Assembly: GCA_001774395.1 (NCBI GenBank)
Contig: MEZX01000002.1
Location: 148,984 to 212,983 of the forward strand
Reading direction: 5' to 3'
Source of the DNA: Candidatus Berkelbacteria bacterium RIFCSPLOWO2_01_FULL_50_28
Lineage (GTDB): Bacteria > Patescibacteria > UBA1384 > 2-12-FULL-50-11
Length of the DNA: 64,000 bases
A program made the position numbers and the translations under genes. The notes under the pieces were generated by a model that made no database searches, was not told the origin of the DNA, and saw only the letters and a list, made by a program, of their open reading frames with translations. Shown in pieces: positions 1 to 9,057 of the stretch (within the stretch, counting starts at the first letter, position 1; each line of letters starts with the position of its first letter).

Positions 1-1026
1 ACGGCATTGATGATGGTTATCACTGAATACTACACCTCGACTAAATATCGTCCGGTGCGAGCGGTGGCCAATGCCTCCGTTACCGGGCACGGCACCAATA
101 TCATCGCTGGCTTGGCCCTTTCGATGCGCTCTACAATGCTGCCAGTGATCGTTATTGCTGCGGGAACCTTGGGAGCGTTTGAACTGGCCGGACTCTACGG
201 AGTAGCGGTTGCCGCCTTTGCGATGCTCTCCCTAACCGGAATTATCGTGGCGATTGATGCCTACGGCCCAATAACCGATAACGCTGGCGGCATTGCCGAG
301 ATGGCCGGTCTGCCGGACACTGTTCGTGTTGTAACCGACGAGCTTGATGCCGTTGGCAACACCACCAAAGCCGTTACCAAAGGCTACGCTATCGCTTCGG
401 CCGGTCTGGCAGCGCTAGTGCTATTTGCCTCCTACACCCAAGAGATTGCCGCTCGTGGCCAAGACGTCGCCTACTCACTCTCCGACCCGTACGTGATTAT
501 TGGACTATTTATCGGTGGATTACTGCCGTATATTTTCGCGGCGATGTCGATGGAAGCGGTCGGTCGCGCCGCCGGCGCTGTCGTGGCCGAAGTTCGACGT
601 CAGTTTAAAGAGCGCCGCGGTATTCTGGAGGGCAAGGTTAAGCCCGATTACGCCCGAGCCGTCGATATCGTTACCGGCGCGGCGCTGAAGGAGATGATCG
701 TCCCCGCTCTATTGCCAGTTGTAATCCCTGTCTTGGTCGGTTGGCTCTTGGGCCCGGCGGCACTCGGCGGACTGCTGATTGGAGCTATCGTGACGGGCCT
801 GTTTGTTGGACTGTCGATGACAGCTGGCGGCGCCGCTTGGGACAATGCTAAAAAGTATATCGAAGAAGGTAATCTTGGTGGCAAGGGCAGTGAAGCACAT
901 AAGGCCGCCATTACTGGTGACACCGTTGGCGATCCGTACAAAGACACCGCCGGCCCGGCTATTAACCCGCTCATCAAGATTGTCAACATCGTGGCGCTGC
1001 TGATCGTTGCCCTGGTGGTTCGTTAA
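1..1026 (+). CDS. hppA: Membrane-bound proton-translocating pyrophosphatase, C-terminal part
   Basis: Integral-membrane pyrophosphatase that couples pyrophosphate hydrolysis to ion pumping across the cytoplasmic membrane. The reading frame is open at the left edge of the window, so only about the last 341 residues are present. Seen: several hydrophobic helices, the conserved stretch DAYGPITDNAGGIAEMAG and the motif GNTTKAVTKGYAIASAG. In this family Lys followed three residues later by Thr (GNTTKAVT) marks the K+-independent subclass, which is mainly H+-pumping, whereas K+-dependent enzymes have Ala at the Lys position. The ion specificity is therefore inferred from family knowledge. A VanW gene follows on the same strand after 38 bp. 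Confidence 0.93.
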   Translation, partial: TALMMVITEYYTSTKYRPVRAVANASVTGHGTNIIAGLALSMRSTMLPVIVIAAGTLGAFELAGLYGVAVAAFAMLSLTGIIVAIDAYGPITDNAGGIAEMAGLPDTVRVVTDELDAVGNTTKAVTKGYAIASAGLAALVLFASYTQEIAARGQDVAYSLSDPYVIIGLFIGGLLPYIFAAMSMEAVGRAAGAVVAEVRRQFKERRGILEGKVKPDYARAVDIVTGAALKEMIVPALLPVVIPVLVGWLLGPAALGGLLIGAIVTGLFVGLSMTAGGAAWDNAKKYIEEGNLGGKGSEAHKAAITGDTVGDPYKDTAGPAINPLIKIVNIVALLIVALVVR

Positions 1027-1064
1027 AGCTTGCCGTCTGTGGCGCAACGGGGTAGTCTCAGGTC

Positions 1065-2840
1065 ATGAGGTGGGTAAAATTCAGACGGGTTTTAAAGCGG
1101 CATCCAGGGTTGTTTCTGATCGCTGGGGCGGTTGTCGTTTGTTACATCGGAGCGGTTGTCTGGTTTTCTGGCAGGGTTTTACCGCGTGTATACGTTGGAG
1201 AAGTAAAGCTCGGCGGTCTAACCTACGAGCAGACCGTGCAAACCCTGGCAAAGTTCAAAAAGGATTCCGTTCCAGCCTCGGTTAATCTTCTTGCCAAAGG
1301 TAAGACCAGTCGGGTCAAACCAACTGACATAGGCTGGAAAATGGACGTCGAGAAAACTGCTAAAAAAGTTTACGAACTTGGCCGGCGCGGCAGTTCGAGT
1401 CTTTTTTACCAATTCAGAGCGCCATTTGCGAAGACAACCGTCGTGCCGATCGTTGACTACGATGCGGAACGCCTGGAAGCGGTGATAAAATCGTTCACGG
1501 TCTCGGTGGACGAGCCGGCAATCGACGCCTCGGCAACGCTCGTAGATGGAAAGGTTGTTCCTGTCAGTGACCAACAAGGCGAAGTGATCGACTTGGAGGG
1601 TGCAAAGGCCAAGATTCTGGACCATTTCAGTAATTTTCATGGTGGCGATATAGCGCTAGAATCAGTTGTTGATTATCCCAAGATCGTACTTGGTAGCGCG
1701 GCGCTGCTGCAGAAATCGGTTCAAGAGCTAGCCAAAACAGAGCTAACTCTAACGTGGGAAGGTGGTAAAAAGAAATTGAGTAAAAATGGAATCCTGAGTC
1801 TCGTTGGGTTTGTCGGCAAGGTTCAGGGTGGGGCGAGTGACCTTGGTTTGCCCAAGGTTCTAACGGCCGCTTTTACCGATGCTCGAGTTCAAAGCTACTT
1901 GTCTAGCATCTCGGGGCTGACCGACGATCCGGTCGTTGAGCCAAAGTTAGCGATCGTTGATAAGAAGCTGACCGTTCTTAAAGCCGCCAAAGCAGGTCGT
2001 ATGGTTGATTTGAAGAAATCATCTGCCAAGATACTTCTGGCTTTGCGGAAGGCCGAGCAGAAACGAACGGTGGCCTTGATACTGAGAGACAGGCCTCCGA
2101 CAATAGACGTCGCAAACCTTGGTAAGCTCGGCATCATAGAACGCATCGGCTACGGCGAGACCAGCTTTTACGGGTCACCTCCAAATCGAGTTCACAACAT
2201 CACTCGTGGCGTGGAAATCTTGCAGAGTGCTTTAATCCGACCCAGGCGCGAGTTTTCGACAACTGGGACGCTGGGTGCGGTTGATAATACTACCGGCTAT
2301 TTACCAGAGCTTGTTATTAAAGAAAAGCGCACCGTACCGGAGTACGGCGGCGGGCTCTGCCAAGTTTCAACAACCCTTTTTCGGGCAATCTTAGATGCTG
2401 GACTCAAGGTTACAGAGCGAACGGCCCACGCTTATCGAGTACCTTATTATGAGCCGCCAGTAGGCCTTGACGCGACGATTTATATGCCCAAACCCGACTT
2501 GCGTTTCTTAAACGACACCCCTGGTAACATCCTGATCCAAGGTCAGGTGGTCGGTAACAAAGTCATTTTTGAGCTGTGGGGTACGAGCGACGGCCGCAAG
2601 TCAACAATTGGCACACCGAGAATCCTGAGCACTACCAAGCCCGGCGAGGCGATCTACGCCAAAACAGATACTCTGCCCGAGGGTGAAATCAAACAAGTTG
2701 AGCTAGCGCACGACGGGGCGGCGGTGTTGGTGGATTACGTTGTGACACGCAACGGCAAAACCATAATCCAGACGACGTTTAAATCGGTTTACCAAGCTTG
2801 GCCAGCACGCTACTTGGTTGGCACAAAAAAGAAGAAGTAA
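1065..2840 (+). CDS. VanW-domain protein with N-terminal membrane anchor
   Basis: 591 residues. One transmembrane helix lies at about residues 14-35, so the bulk is probably outside the membrane. The middle (about 60-350) resembles the duplicated PG_binding_4-type domain usually paired with VanW. A VanW domain follows at about 366-520 with the landmarks GGGLCQVSTTLFRA and HAYRVPYYEPP. VanW proteins are found near vancomycin-resistance genes and in many Gram-positive and CPR genomes. Their biochemical role is unknown, and a cell-wall function is only presumed. The ATG at 1065 is the first in frame, but its Shine-Dalgarno site is weak. It may be co-transcribed with the upstream pyrophosphatase gene. 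Confidence 0.88.
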   Translation: MRWVKFRRVLKRHPGLFLIAGAVVVCYIGAVVWFSGRVLPRVYVGEVKLGGLTYEQTVQTLAKFKKDSVPASVNLLAKGKTSRVKPTDIGWKMDVEKTAKKVYELGRRGSSSLFYQFRAPFAKTTVVPIVDYDAERLEAVIKSFTVSVDEPAIDASATLVDGKVVPVSDQQGEVIDLEGAKAKILDHFSNFHGGDIALESVVDYPKIVLGSAALLQKSVQELAKTELTLTWEGGKKKLSKNGILSLVGFVGKVQGGASDLGLPKVLTAAFTDARVQSYLSSISGLTDDPVVEPKLAIVDKKLTVLKAAKAGRMVDLKKSSAKILLALRKAEQKRTVALILRDRPPTIDVANLGKLGIIERIGYGETSFYGSPPNRVHNITRGVEILQSALIRPRREFSTTGTLGAVDNTTGYLPELVIKEKRTVPEYGGGLCQVSTTLFRAILDAGLKVTERTAHAYRVPYYEPPVGLDATIYMPKPDLRFLNDTPGNILIQGQVVGNKVIFELWGTSDGRKSTIGTPRILSTTKPGEAIYAKTDTLPEGEIKQVELAHDGAAVLVDYVVTRNGKTIIQTTFKSVYQAWPARYLVGTKKKK

Positions 2841-2859
2841 CCAAAAAGAGCCCAGGGTC

Positions 2860-2888
2860 TTGACTGTCGGCCGAAAATGAGGTAAACT
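2860..2888 (+). promoter_or_regulatory. Promoter for the 2919 gene
   Basis: TTGACT (2860-2865) and TAAACT (2883-2888) are separated by 17 bp, close to sigma-70 consensus, upstream of a clear GGAGGTG ribosome-binding site. Confidence 0.7.
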
Positions 2889-2918
2889 CAGCGCAGTTTA
2901 ACAACCGGAGGTGCGTCG

Positions 2919-3248
2919 TTGCCACACGAATTATGTCGGAAGTTCGCCGCGCACGGTAATTTTATGCGCGGAAGTAAGCTGCTGAGCTACGAAGAGTGGT
3001 CGATGCTGGCTCGTTGTCTACTTGACGCAAGCAAGCAACCCAGGGAGGATCTTTTCGACGAGGCCCAGGTGCTTGGGCGGGCGAGAGAGATGGAACGTAC
3101 GTATCGTACTCGGCTGCCCGAGACGAAAGCCATCGCCAAGCTCCGGGATGCGTATTATTCGGGGCTGAAGAAACTCGAGGCCTACGAGTCGCCAGCGAGG
3201 CCAGTGCCCAAGCCAGAGAAGCGCTACTATTGGCAAGATAGAGACTAA
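2919..3248 (+). CDS. Small unknown protein, TTG start
   Basis: 109 residues, no family recognised. The start is taken as TTG at 2919 because GGAGGTG lies 5-6 nt upstream and a good promoter precedes it. The next Met in frame would drop the first residues and lose this spacing. The product is charged, with an acidic and basic helical middle (REDLFDEAQVLGRAREMER) and a basic C-terminus ending KPEKRYYWQDRD. No signal peptide or membrane helix is seen, so it is probably cytoplasmic. It is a monocistronic unit ending in a hairpin before convergent pyrG. Confidence 0.7.
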   Translation: MPHELCRKFAAHGNFMRGSKLLSYEEWSMLARCLLDASKQPREDLFDEAQVLGRAREMERTYRTRLPETKAIAKLRDAYYSGLKKLEAYESPARPVPKPEKRYYWQDRD

Positions 3249-3263
3249 CAGCTTTCTCCCAAA

Positions 3264-3310
3264 GCCGCCGCGTCCTGAGGACTAGCAGGCCGGCGGCCCG
3301 ATTTCTTTCC
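3264..3310 (+). terminator. Hairpin terminator after the 2919 gene
   Basis: GCCGCCG (3264-3270) pairs with CGGCGGC (3291-3297) around a loop that contains its own small stem (GTCC/GGAC). It is followed by a T-rich stretch broken by Cs, so termination strength is uncertain. Confidence 0.5.
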
Positions 3311-3359
3311 CTCGCTTACCCTCACGTGGGGTCGTCGGCAGACAGCTGCTCGGCGGCCC

Positions 3360-4970
3360 CTACTTTTTTGCTCCAGAGGCTCTAACTAACCCCGCAAATA
3401 GCGGATGAGGTTTATTGGGCCGACTTTTGAACTCTGGGTGAAACTGGCAGGCAATGAAAAACGGGTGGCCGTTAAGCTCGACTATCTCTACCAAACCAAG
3501 CTGCGGATTGACTCCCGAGAATCTTAGGTTTTGATCGGCCTCGAATTGAGGCAGAAACTTATTATTGAACTCGTAGCGATGGCGATGACGTTCCTGAATT
3601 ACTGGTTTTTTGTAAAGATTGCGGGCAAGTGTACCTGGCTTTAAATGGCAGTCGTAGTTACCGAGTCGCATGGTCGCTCCGAAGCTACCGCTGATCATCT
3701 TTGCCACCTGATCTTCCATTAAGTCTATGACCGGCTCCTTCGACTTGCCGAATTCGGTTGAGCTGGCGTCTTTCAGTTTGAGCTCGTGGCGAGCGTACTC
3801 GACCACGGCCAACTGCAAGCCCAAACACAGCCCCAAGAAGGGAACTTTATTTTTGCGAGCCCACTCGATCGCGAGAATAATTCCCTCGATTCCCCGTTTG
3901 CCGAATCCGCCGGGCACACAGATGCCATCGAGACTAGATGTTGTGAGTACTCGCGTCCCAGTTTTCTCGATTTCTTCCGAATCGATGAACACGATCTCCA
4001 GCGCGAAAGGGCTTGTCCAGGCGGCCGCTTTGAGCGCTTCAATTACCGAGAAATAGGTATCTTTCATCGACATATACTTGCCAACCAACCCAATCCGTAA
4101 TTTCTGTTCTTTTTGGGAGTCGATTAGCTTTATTAGGCGAGCCCAGGATTTATCGGAGCTAGGCGACCTAGCGAGACGGAGGTGCTTCATAACCAACTCG
4201 TCAACACCTTGTCGCTGCATTATTCGGGGAACCTTGTAGATTGAGTCGACAGTTTCGAGCGCCACAACCTGCTCGTTTTTTAGCCCAGCAAACATAGCGA
4301 TTTTTTCCAATTGCCTTTTTTTCACGGGAAAATCAGTCCGACAAAATACCAGGTTCGGGTGGATCCCCCGCTCGCGCAGATCGATTATTGAATTCTGAAT
4401 CGGCTTAGTTTTCAGCTCTTCGGAAACTGGCAAATACGGCAAGTAGCCGACGTGGACGAAAAAGGCATCACTGTTCTTTTCGTGTCCCACTTGGCGGATG
4501 GCTTCGATAAAGTGGGCCGATTCGATATCGCCGATAGTTCCGCCGATTTCGGTTATCACCACCTTGGCTCGAGATTGTTGGGCGGCAAGAAAGAGCCGTC
4601 GTTTTATCTCGTCGGTGATATGCGGGATAACTTGAACAGTTTTGCCCAAGTAAACGCCGTTCCGCTCGTTTTCGATAACTTTTTGGTAGATAGAGCCGCT
4701 CATTATCGACGAGTCACGGTTCAGCTCGACGTCCAGAAAGCGTTCGTAGTGACCCAAATCCAGATCGGTTTCTGCTCCGTCGGCAGTTACAAAACACTCG
4801 CCGTGTTCGCCCGGGTTCAGAGTACCGGCGTCGACGTTCAAGTACGGATCAAATTTCTGAATATAAACCGAGTGACCGTGACTTTTCAGGAGGTTGCCAA
4901 GTGAGGCGGCTACAACGCCTTTGCCTAAACCGGAGAGAACTCCGCCGGTAACGAAAATGTATTTCGTCAT
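3360..4970 (-). CDS. pyrG: CTP synthase
   Basis: 536 residues, the normal family length. It makes CTP from UTP, ATP and glutamine in the cytoplasm. The N-terminal synthetase domain begins MTKYIFVTGG with the P-loop-like LSGLGKG. The C-terminal class I glutamine amidotransferase domain carries the nucleophile Cys in GLCLGLQ (about residue 381) and the His/Glu pair in FHPEF. It begins with an ATG 8 nt after a -10 box and has no Shine-Dalgarno site, which suggests a leaderless mRNA. It is divergent from the phosphomannomutase gene and convergent with the small 2919 gene. Confidence 0.97.
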   Translation of the reverse strand: MTKYIFVTGGVLSGLGKGVVAASLGNLLKSHGHSVYIQKFDPYLNVDAGTLNPGEHGECFVTADGAETDLDLGHYERFLDVELNRDSSIMSGSIYQKVIENERNGVYLGKTVQVIPHITDEIKRRLFLAAQQSRAKVVITEIGGTIGDIESAHFIEAIRQVGHEKNSDAFFVHVGYLPYLPVSEELKTKPIQNSIIDLRERGIHPNLVFCRTDFPVKKRQLEKIAMFAGLKNEQVVALETVDSIYKVPRIMQRQGVDELVMKHLRLARSPSSDKSWARLIKLIDSQKEQKLRIGLVGKYMSMKDTYFSVIEALKAAAWTSPFALEIVFIDSEEIEKTGTRVLTTSSLDGICVPGGFGKRGIEGIILAIEWARKNKVPFLGLCLGLQLAVVEYARHELKLKDASSTEFGKSKEPVIDLMEDQVAKMISGSFGATMRLGNYDCHLKPGTLARNLYKKPVIQERHRHRYEFNNKFLPQFEADQNLRFSGVNPQLGLVEIVELNGHPFFIACQFHPEFKSRPNKPHPLFAGLVRASGAKK

Positions 4971-4978
4971 CGAAAGTT

Positions 4979-5007
4979 AAACTATCGTTCGGTTGGCGTG
5001 CTGTCAA
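4979..5007 (-). promoter_or_regulatory. pyrG promoter (leaderless type)
   Basis: On the minus strand TTGACA (5002-5007) and TAGTTT (4979-4984) are spaced 17 bp. The -10 box ends 8 nt before the pyrG ATG. Confidence 0.7.
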
Positions 5008-5036
5008 ACTACCCTGTTTTTCAGTACGCTTTTAGT

Positions 5037-6395
5037 ATGGATTTAGGCAATATATTTCGGGCGTACGATGTGCGCGGAATTTACCCGTCGGAGATTAATG
5101 AGGCTGTGGCGCAACGCATTGCCCAAGCCGGGGCGCAGTTTTTGAACGCGAAAACTATGGCAGTTGGCCGCGATGTTCGCCTGTCGAGCCCGAGGCTGGA
5201 GAAAGCTGTTATTGACGGTTTGATAAGCGCAGGCGTGGACGTTATGGAAATCGGCGCTGTGCCAACCGAGCTTCTCTACTTTGCCGTGGGTTACTATAAT
5301 CTCGGTGGCGGTATCCAAGTGACGGCCTCACACAACCCAGCCCAGTTCAACGGCCTCAAGTTTATCGGTGAAGGCGTTAAGGCTTTGAGCGAGGAAGACG
5401 GTTTGCAAGAGATTCGACACTTTGCCGACTCTGATCGTAGGTTTGACGCCGAAAGAGATGGTGAGGTGCACTCTCGCAATGTTGAGGAAGCCTACTTCGA
5501 CTTTCTGACCCAGTTTTGCAGTTTTGATAACGGTCGAAAATTAAAAATTGTCGCCAACAATAACTTCGGCCTGAGCGGACCGGTAGTAGAGCGTTTGCTG
5601 AAACGACTAGCTAGCGACCATATTCAACTCATCAAGCTCAATTTTGAACCAAACGGGACATTTCCCGACGGTCCGCCTAACCCGTTGCTGGAGAAAGTTC
5701 AGAGACAAACCCGTGTGCAGCTCCTTGAGCACCAAGCTGATTTCGCCGTGATGTGGGACGCTGATGGCGACCGGTGTATGCTAATGGATGAGCGAGGGGA
5801 AGTTATTGAGAACTGTCACCTGACAGCCTTGCTGGCTGTATACCTGCTCAAGGAAAACCCTGGATCGAAGATTATTCACGACCCACGAAATGTTTGGGCA
5901 GTTGACGAAGCCGTTAAGTCATCTGGCGGCGTGCCGCTCGTGAATCGAGCTGGACACGCTTTCATTAAGCACCGGATGAGAGAAGAGGGGGCGCTGTTTG
6001 CCGGAGAGACAAGCGGGCATTTCTACTTTCGCGATTTTTTCTTTGCCGACTCCGGAATTATCCCATTTTTGCTGTTTCTAAATATCGTGGCCAATTCAGA
6101 CCAAAAAGTCTCGGAGCTTTTTGCCCATCTGCGCGCTAAATACCCAGTATCGGGCGAGATAAACTTCGAGTTTGAAGATAACTACAAAGTGGTCGAAGAG
6201 GCTAGAAAAAGATACATCAAAGGTGAGATTGATAATACCGACGGTCTATCAGTCAGCTATAAGAACTGGCGTTTCAATTTACACGTTGCCAACACGGAGA
6301 ATCGCTTACGACTGAATGTGGAAGCGCATGACAAGTGGACTCTCCAGGCAAAAACCGACGAACTGGTGACGTTGATAAAGTCTTTGAGCGCCTAA
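5037..6395 (+). CDS. Phosphomannomutase/phosphoglucomutase family enzyme
   Basis: 452 residues from the ATG at 5037. That start gives the family-typical opening MDLGNIFRAYDVRGIYP. The frame stays open 39 nt upstream, but those codons look like promoter DNA. All alpha-D-phosphohexomutase signatures are present: the phosphoserine loop VTASHNP (about residue 97), the metal-binding DADGDR (about 240) and the sugar-binding GETSGH. The enzyme interconverts hexose 1- and 6-phosphates for activated-sugar and cell-envelope synthesis. Substrate choice (mannose or glucose) cannot be told from sequence. A weak TACGCT box 6 nt before the ATG is compatible with leaderless transcription. Confidence 0.93.
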   Translation: MDLGNIFRAYDVRGIYPSEINEAVAQRIAQAGAQFLNAKTMAVGRDVRLSSPRLEKAVIDGLISAGVDVMEIGAVPTELLYFAVGYYNLGGGIQVTASHNPAQFNGLKFIGEGVKALSEEDGLQEIRHFADSDRRFDAERDGEVHSRNVEEAYFDFLTQFCSFDNGRKLKIVANNNFGLSGPVVERLLKRLASDHIQLIKLNFEPNGTFPDGPPNPLLEKVQRQTRVQLLEHQADFAVMWDADGDRCMLMDERGEVIENCHLTALLAVYLLKENPGSKIIHDPRNVWAVDEAVKSSGGVPLVNRAGHAFIKHRMREEGALFAGETSGHFYFRDFFFADSGIIPFLLFLNIVANSDQKVSELFAHLRAKYPVSGEINFEFEDNYKVVEEARKRYIKGEIDNTDGLSVSYKNWRFNLHVANTENRLRLNVEAHDKWTLQAKTDELVTLIKSLSA

Positions 6396-6436
6396 GCTAG
6401 GGGGTTGAATTCTAACTCGGGCGCTCGGGCGGAGCC

Positions 6437-6739
6437 TTACTCGTCTTTGTCTGGCAACGGTACCAGGCCAATCCCTTCGCGGGCGGCATGGATGTAGCAG
6501 ACTCCGAAGAGCAGTTGCTTGCGCTTTCCATTCCTCTTCACCTCTCTGAGGGTCACGCGATCGTCGTACCAAGCGCGGTCGCCCACGCGTACAGGCAGAC
6601 AATTCTCAGTGTCGCAGAACCAACAGATGCCGCGGTAGTTAGCCGGCGGCGAATCCTTGGTTCGAACAGTCGGGTGAACGTTATGTCGAGCAATGGCCTC
6701 GGCAAGTTCACAAGTGACAAAGGGCGCCTTGTAGCTCAA
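6437..6739 (-). CDS. Small Cys-containing unknown protein, TTG start
   Basis: 100 residues, no family recognised. The start is TTG at 6739 because AGGAGGTGA sits at ideal distance upstream. The product contains CWFCDTENC and later CYIHAAREG, so a Cys/His metal site is possible but not proven. It ends in an acidic tail (LPDKDE). No membrane segment is seen. It lies between the convergent hexomutase gene and trpS on the minus strand. Its style (TTG start, strong Shine-Dalgarno site, isolated unit) matches the unknown gene at 2919. Confidence 0.65.
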   Translation of the reverse strand: MSYKAPFVTCELAEAIARHNVHPTVRTKDSPPANYRGICWFCDTENCLPVRVGDRAWYDDRVTLREVKRNGKRKQLLFGVCYIHAAREGIGLVPLPDKDE

Positions 6740-6845
6740 GGCGATTCACCTCCTAAAGACCCGGAGGCAGTTCCACGGGGTACCACCCCCGCCCTGATGC
6801 ACGTAGCAAAATAATCGTATACGAAACAGCGTGCCCAACAAGGGA

Positions 6846-7820
6846 TTATCCTACAATCAGACCCAGCGCTTTTTTGGCTTTGGCTAGTGTTTCGGCGGCG
6901 ATCGGTTGGGCCTTTTTGCGGCCTTCCTCAAGAATCTGAACTAGTGCGTCTTCATCCTTGAGCAGGGCGTGATAAGTTTTCTGGATCGGGCCCAAAAAGG
7001 CGATAACGTCGTCAATGAGCTGTTCCTTAAGCTCGGAGTAGCGCAGAGTGCCGTCTTTGTACTGGTTTTCGAGTCTAAGGTACGTCTCACGATTGCCAAT
7101 TCCTTCAAGAATCGTAAACAAGTTTTTGACCGCTGGGCTCATCTCTTTAGCACCCGGATCGGAATCAGTTACCGCTCGTTTGATCGTTTGGGTCACGGCC
7201 GTTTCGTCGTCGAGAAGTGTTATGGCTGAGCCAGGGATAGATTTAGACATTTTGTGCTTCGGATCGTTCAAAGCCATGATGCGAGCCCCAGTGTTGAGTA
7301 GCGGCTTTGGCTCAATAAATGTTTTTTCAGCATGAGCATTGAAGCTCCTGACTAATTCCCGAGCGAGCTCGAGGTGTTGAACTTGATCGTCGCCAACCGG
7401 TACGACTTCGGCGTCGTAGAGCAAGACATCGGCGGCCATCAAAACCGGGTAAGTAAAAAGACCGGCGTTCTGGCCGTGGCGATCGGATTTTTCTTTGTAC
7501 TGGGTCATCCGGTTCAGTGCTCCCATACTGACAAAGTTGCTGAGAATCCAGGCCAGCTCGGTGTGTTCCGAGATATCAGACTGGAGGAAGTAGGTCGTAT
7601 TCTTCGGATCAACCCCGCAGGCGATCAGCATCGCCGCAACGTGGCGAGTTAGGTAACTCAAGTCTTTGGCAGTCGGTCGAATCGTCAGGGCGTGGTAATC
7701 GGCGATAAAGAAAAAACAGTCGTAATCGTTTTGGAGGTCAACAAACTGCTTGATCGCACCTAAATAGTTACCAAGGTGAAGTTCCCCGGTTGGTTTAATG
7801 CCGCTAACGAGTCTTTTCAT
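6846..7820 (-). CDS. trpS: Tryptophanyl-tRNA synthetase
   Basis: 324 residues, normal length. Class I aminoacyl-tRNA synthetase charging tRNA-Trp. Seen: the opening SGIKPTGELHLGNYLGA with the HIGH-equivalent, and the KMSKS loop as HKMSKSIPGS near residue 195. TACAAT (7828-7833, minus strand) lies 7 nt before the ATG and there is no Shine-Dalgarno site, which suggests a leaderless transcript. The ABC permease gene ends 40 bp upstream on the same strand. Confidence 0.97.
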   Translation of the reverse strand: MKRLVSGIKPTGELHLGNYLGAIKQFVDLQNDYDCFFFIADYHALTIRPTAKDLSYLTRHVAAMLIACGVDPKNTTYFLQSDISEHTELAWILSNFVSMGALNRMTQYKEKSDRHGQNAGLFTYPVLMAADVLLYDAEVVPVGDDQVQHLELARELVRSFNAHAEKTFIEPKPLLNTGARIMALNDPKHKMSKSIPGSAITLLDDETAVTQTIKRAVTDSDPGAKEMSPAVKNLFTILEGIGNRETYLRLENQYKDGTLRYSELKEQLIDDVIAFLGPIQKTYHALLKDEDALVQILEEGRKKAQPIAAETLAKAKKALGLIVG

Positions 7821-7860
7821 TGGCTTGATTGTACCCGAAACGTTACCAACCTTCTAAGTC

Positions 7861-9057
7861 TTACTCGTAACGAAGCGCCTCAAGCGGACTAATTTTCGTG
7901 GCTCGACGGGCAGGAATCAAACCGACTAACGCTCCCAGGAGTATTATTAGCCCGATTATCAGTAGTAGAAAGAGTGGCGGGGCGTAGTAGAAACTTGTTG
8001 TAGCGTTCCCGGTCGCCTTGGCAATCAGATTCACTATGCCGTTTAATCCGTAACCTACCCCAAGACCTAGCGCGATACCTCCGATACCACCCAAAATGCT
8101 AATAAGCATTCCTTCAACCAGGAACAATTTCCAGACATCACGCCGTTTGGTACCGAGCGTCTTCATAACCCCAATCTCACGGGTACGTTCCATTAGCGAA
8201 ACTGAGAGAGTGTTGAACATTCCGAGCGCCGCAACGAAGGTGGCAATTAGACCGAACCCGGCCAAGACGGTTCGAACGACGCTGAATATGCCGTTTAGCT
8301 GGCTGATAATGTCCCCGACGTATTCGGTTTGTAAACCGCCGAGATCGGCTATCTGTTGTCTGGTCTGGGCGATCTCCGAGACGTTCTCTACCTCAATCTT
8401 TGCGGCAGAGAAAGCAAATGCGCCGTAGGCGTCAACAACAGGCTGAATTGGAGCGGATAGATACGGTGTCTCACGGTCGTCAATAATTCCTACAACCGTG
8501 AAAGTAATCTCGTCTGTCTTTGGTTTGCCAGCTAATAGTCCCCCGCGCATTAAAGGTTGGAACGTAATTTTACTGTTCAGAACCTTCTCGGCCGGCAGGG
8601 AAAGCAAAGTAAGTACTGCGTCGGAAATCAGCAGCTCTCCCTTGTCGTCCGCAAACAAACGGCCTTTTTTTAGGGTTAAGTCAGTCTGTTGCAGATAGGT
8701 CGTGCTGTTGAATAGCGCAATAACATCTGCCTTTGTTGACGAGCTTGGAAGCGTTAGTTTGGCGGGCGTTTCCAGCTGGAGATGGATGCCCTTAACGTTG
8801 TTGAAGCTAGTAATTTTATTAACGATCTTACTATCGAGTTCGCCGATATCGCCAGTTCCCACCTTGACGTCAAAAAAGCTTAGAGATTTTGATTGAAGCG
8901 TTTCACGAATTGCCAAGCGTTGGATGCCGTAGCCGATTGAAACCAGGAATATTACGGCCGTGACGCCGACAGCCACGCCACCGATTGTCAGCAAGGTACG
9001 ACTGCGTCGGGAGGTTAAGTTTCTGAAGCCCAGGGAGATAATGTCTTTCCAGGTCAT
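7861..9057 (-). CDS. MacB/FtsX-type ABC transporter permease
   Basis: 398 residues. Layout: an N-terminal helix near residues 20-42, a large extracytoplasmic MacB_PCD-like domain (about 45-250), then three C-terminal helices with the FtsX core around MERTREIGVMKTLGTKRRDV, ending IPARRATKISPLEALRYE as in this family. Members drive export or mechanotransmission rather than channel-type uptake. The start overlaps the ATPase gene stop by 4 nt, so the two are translationally coupled. The giant surface-protein gene lies upstream in the same operon, which suggests a role in handling that protein or envelope stress, but no direct evidence exists. Confidence 0.92.
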   Translation of the reverse strand: MTWKDIISLGFRNLTSRRSRTLLTIGGVAVGVTAVIFLVSIGYGIQRLAIRETLQSKSLSFFDVKVGTGDIGELDSKIVNKITSFNNVKGIHLQLETPAKLTLPSSSTKADVIALFNSTTYLQQTDLTLKKGRLFADDKGELLISDAVLTLLSLPAEKVLNSKITFQPLMRGGLLAGKPKTDEITFTVVGIIDDRETPYLSAPIQPVVDAYGAFAFSAAKIEVENVSEIAQTRQQIADLGGLQTEYVGDIISQLNGIFSVVRTVLAGFGLIATFVAALGMFNTLSVSLMERTREIGVMKTLGTKRRDVWKLFLVEGMLISILGGIGGIALGLGVGYGLNGIVNLIAKATGNATTSFYYAPPLFLLLIIGLIILLGALVGLIPARRATKISPLEALRYE

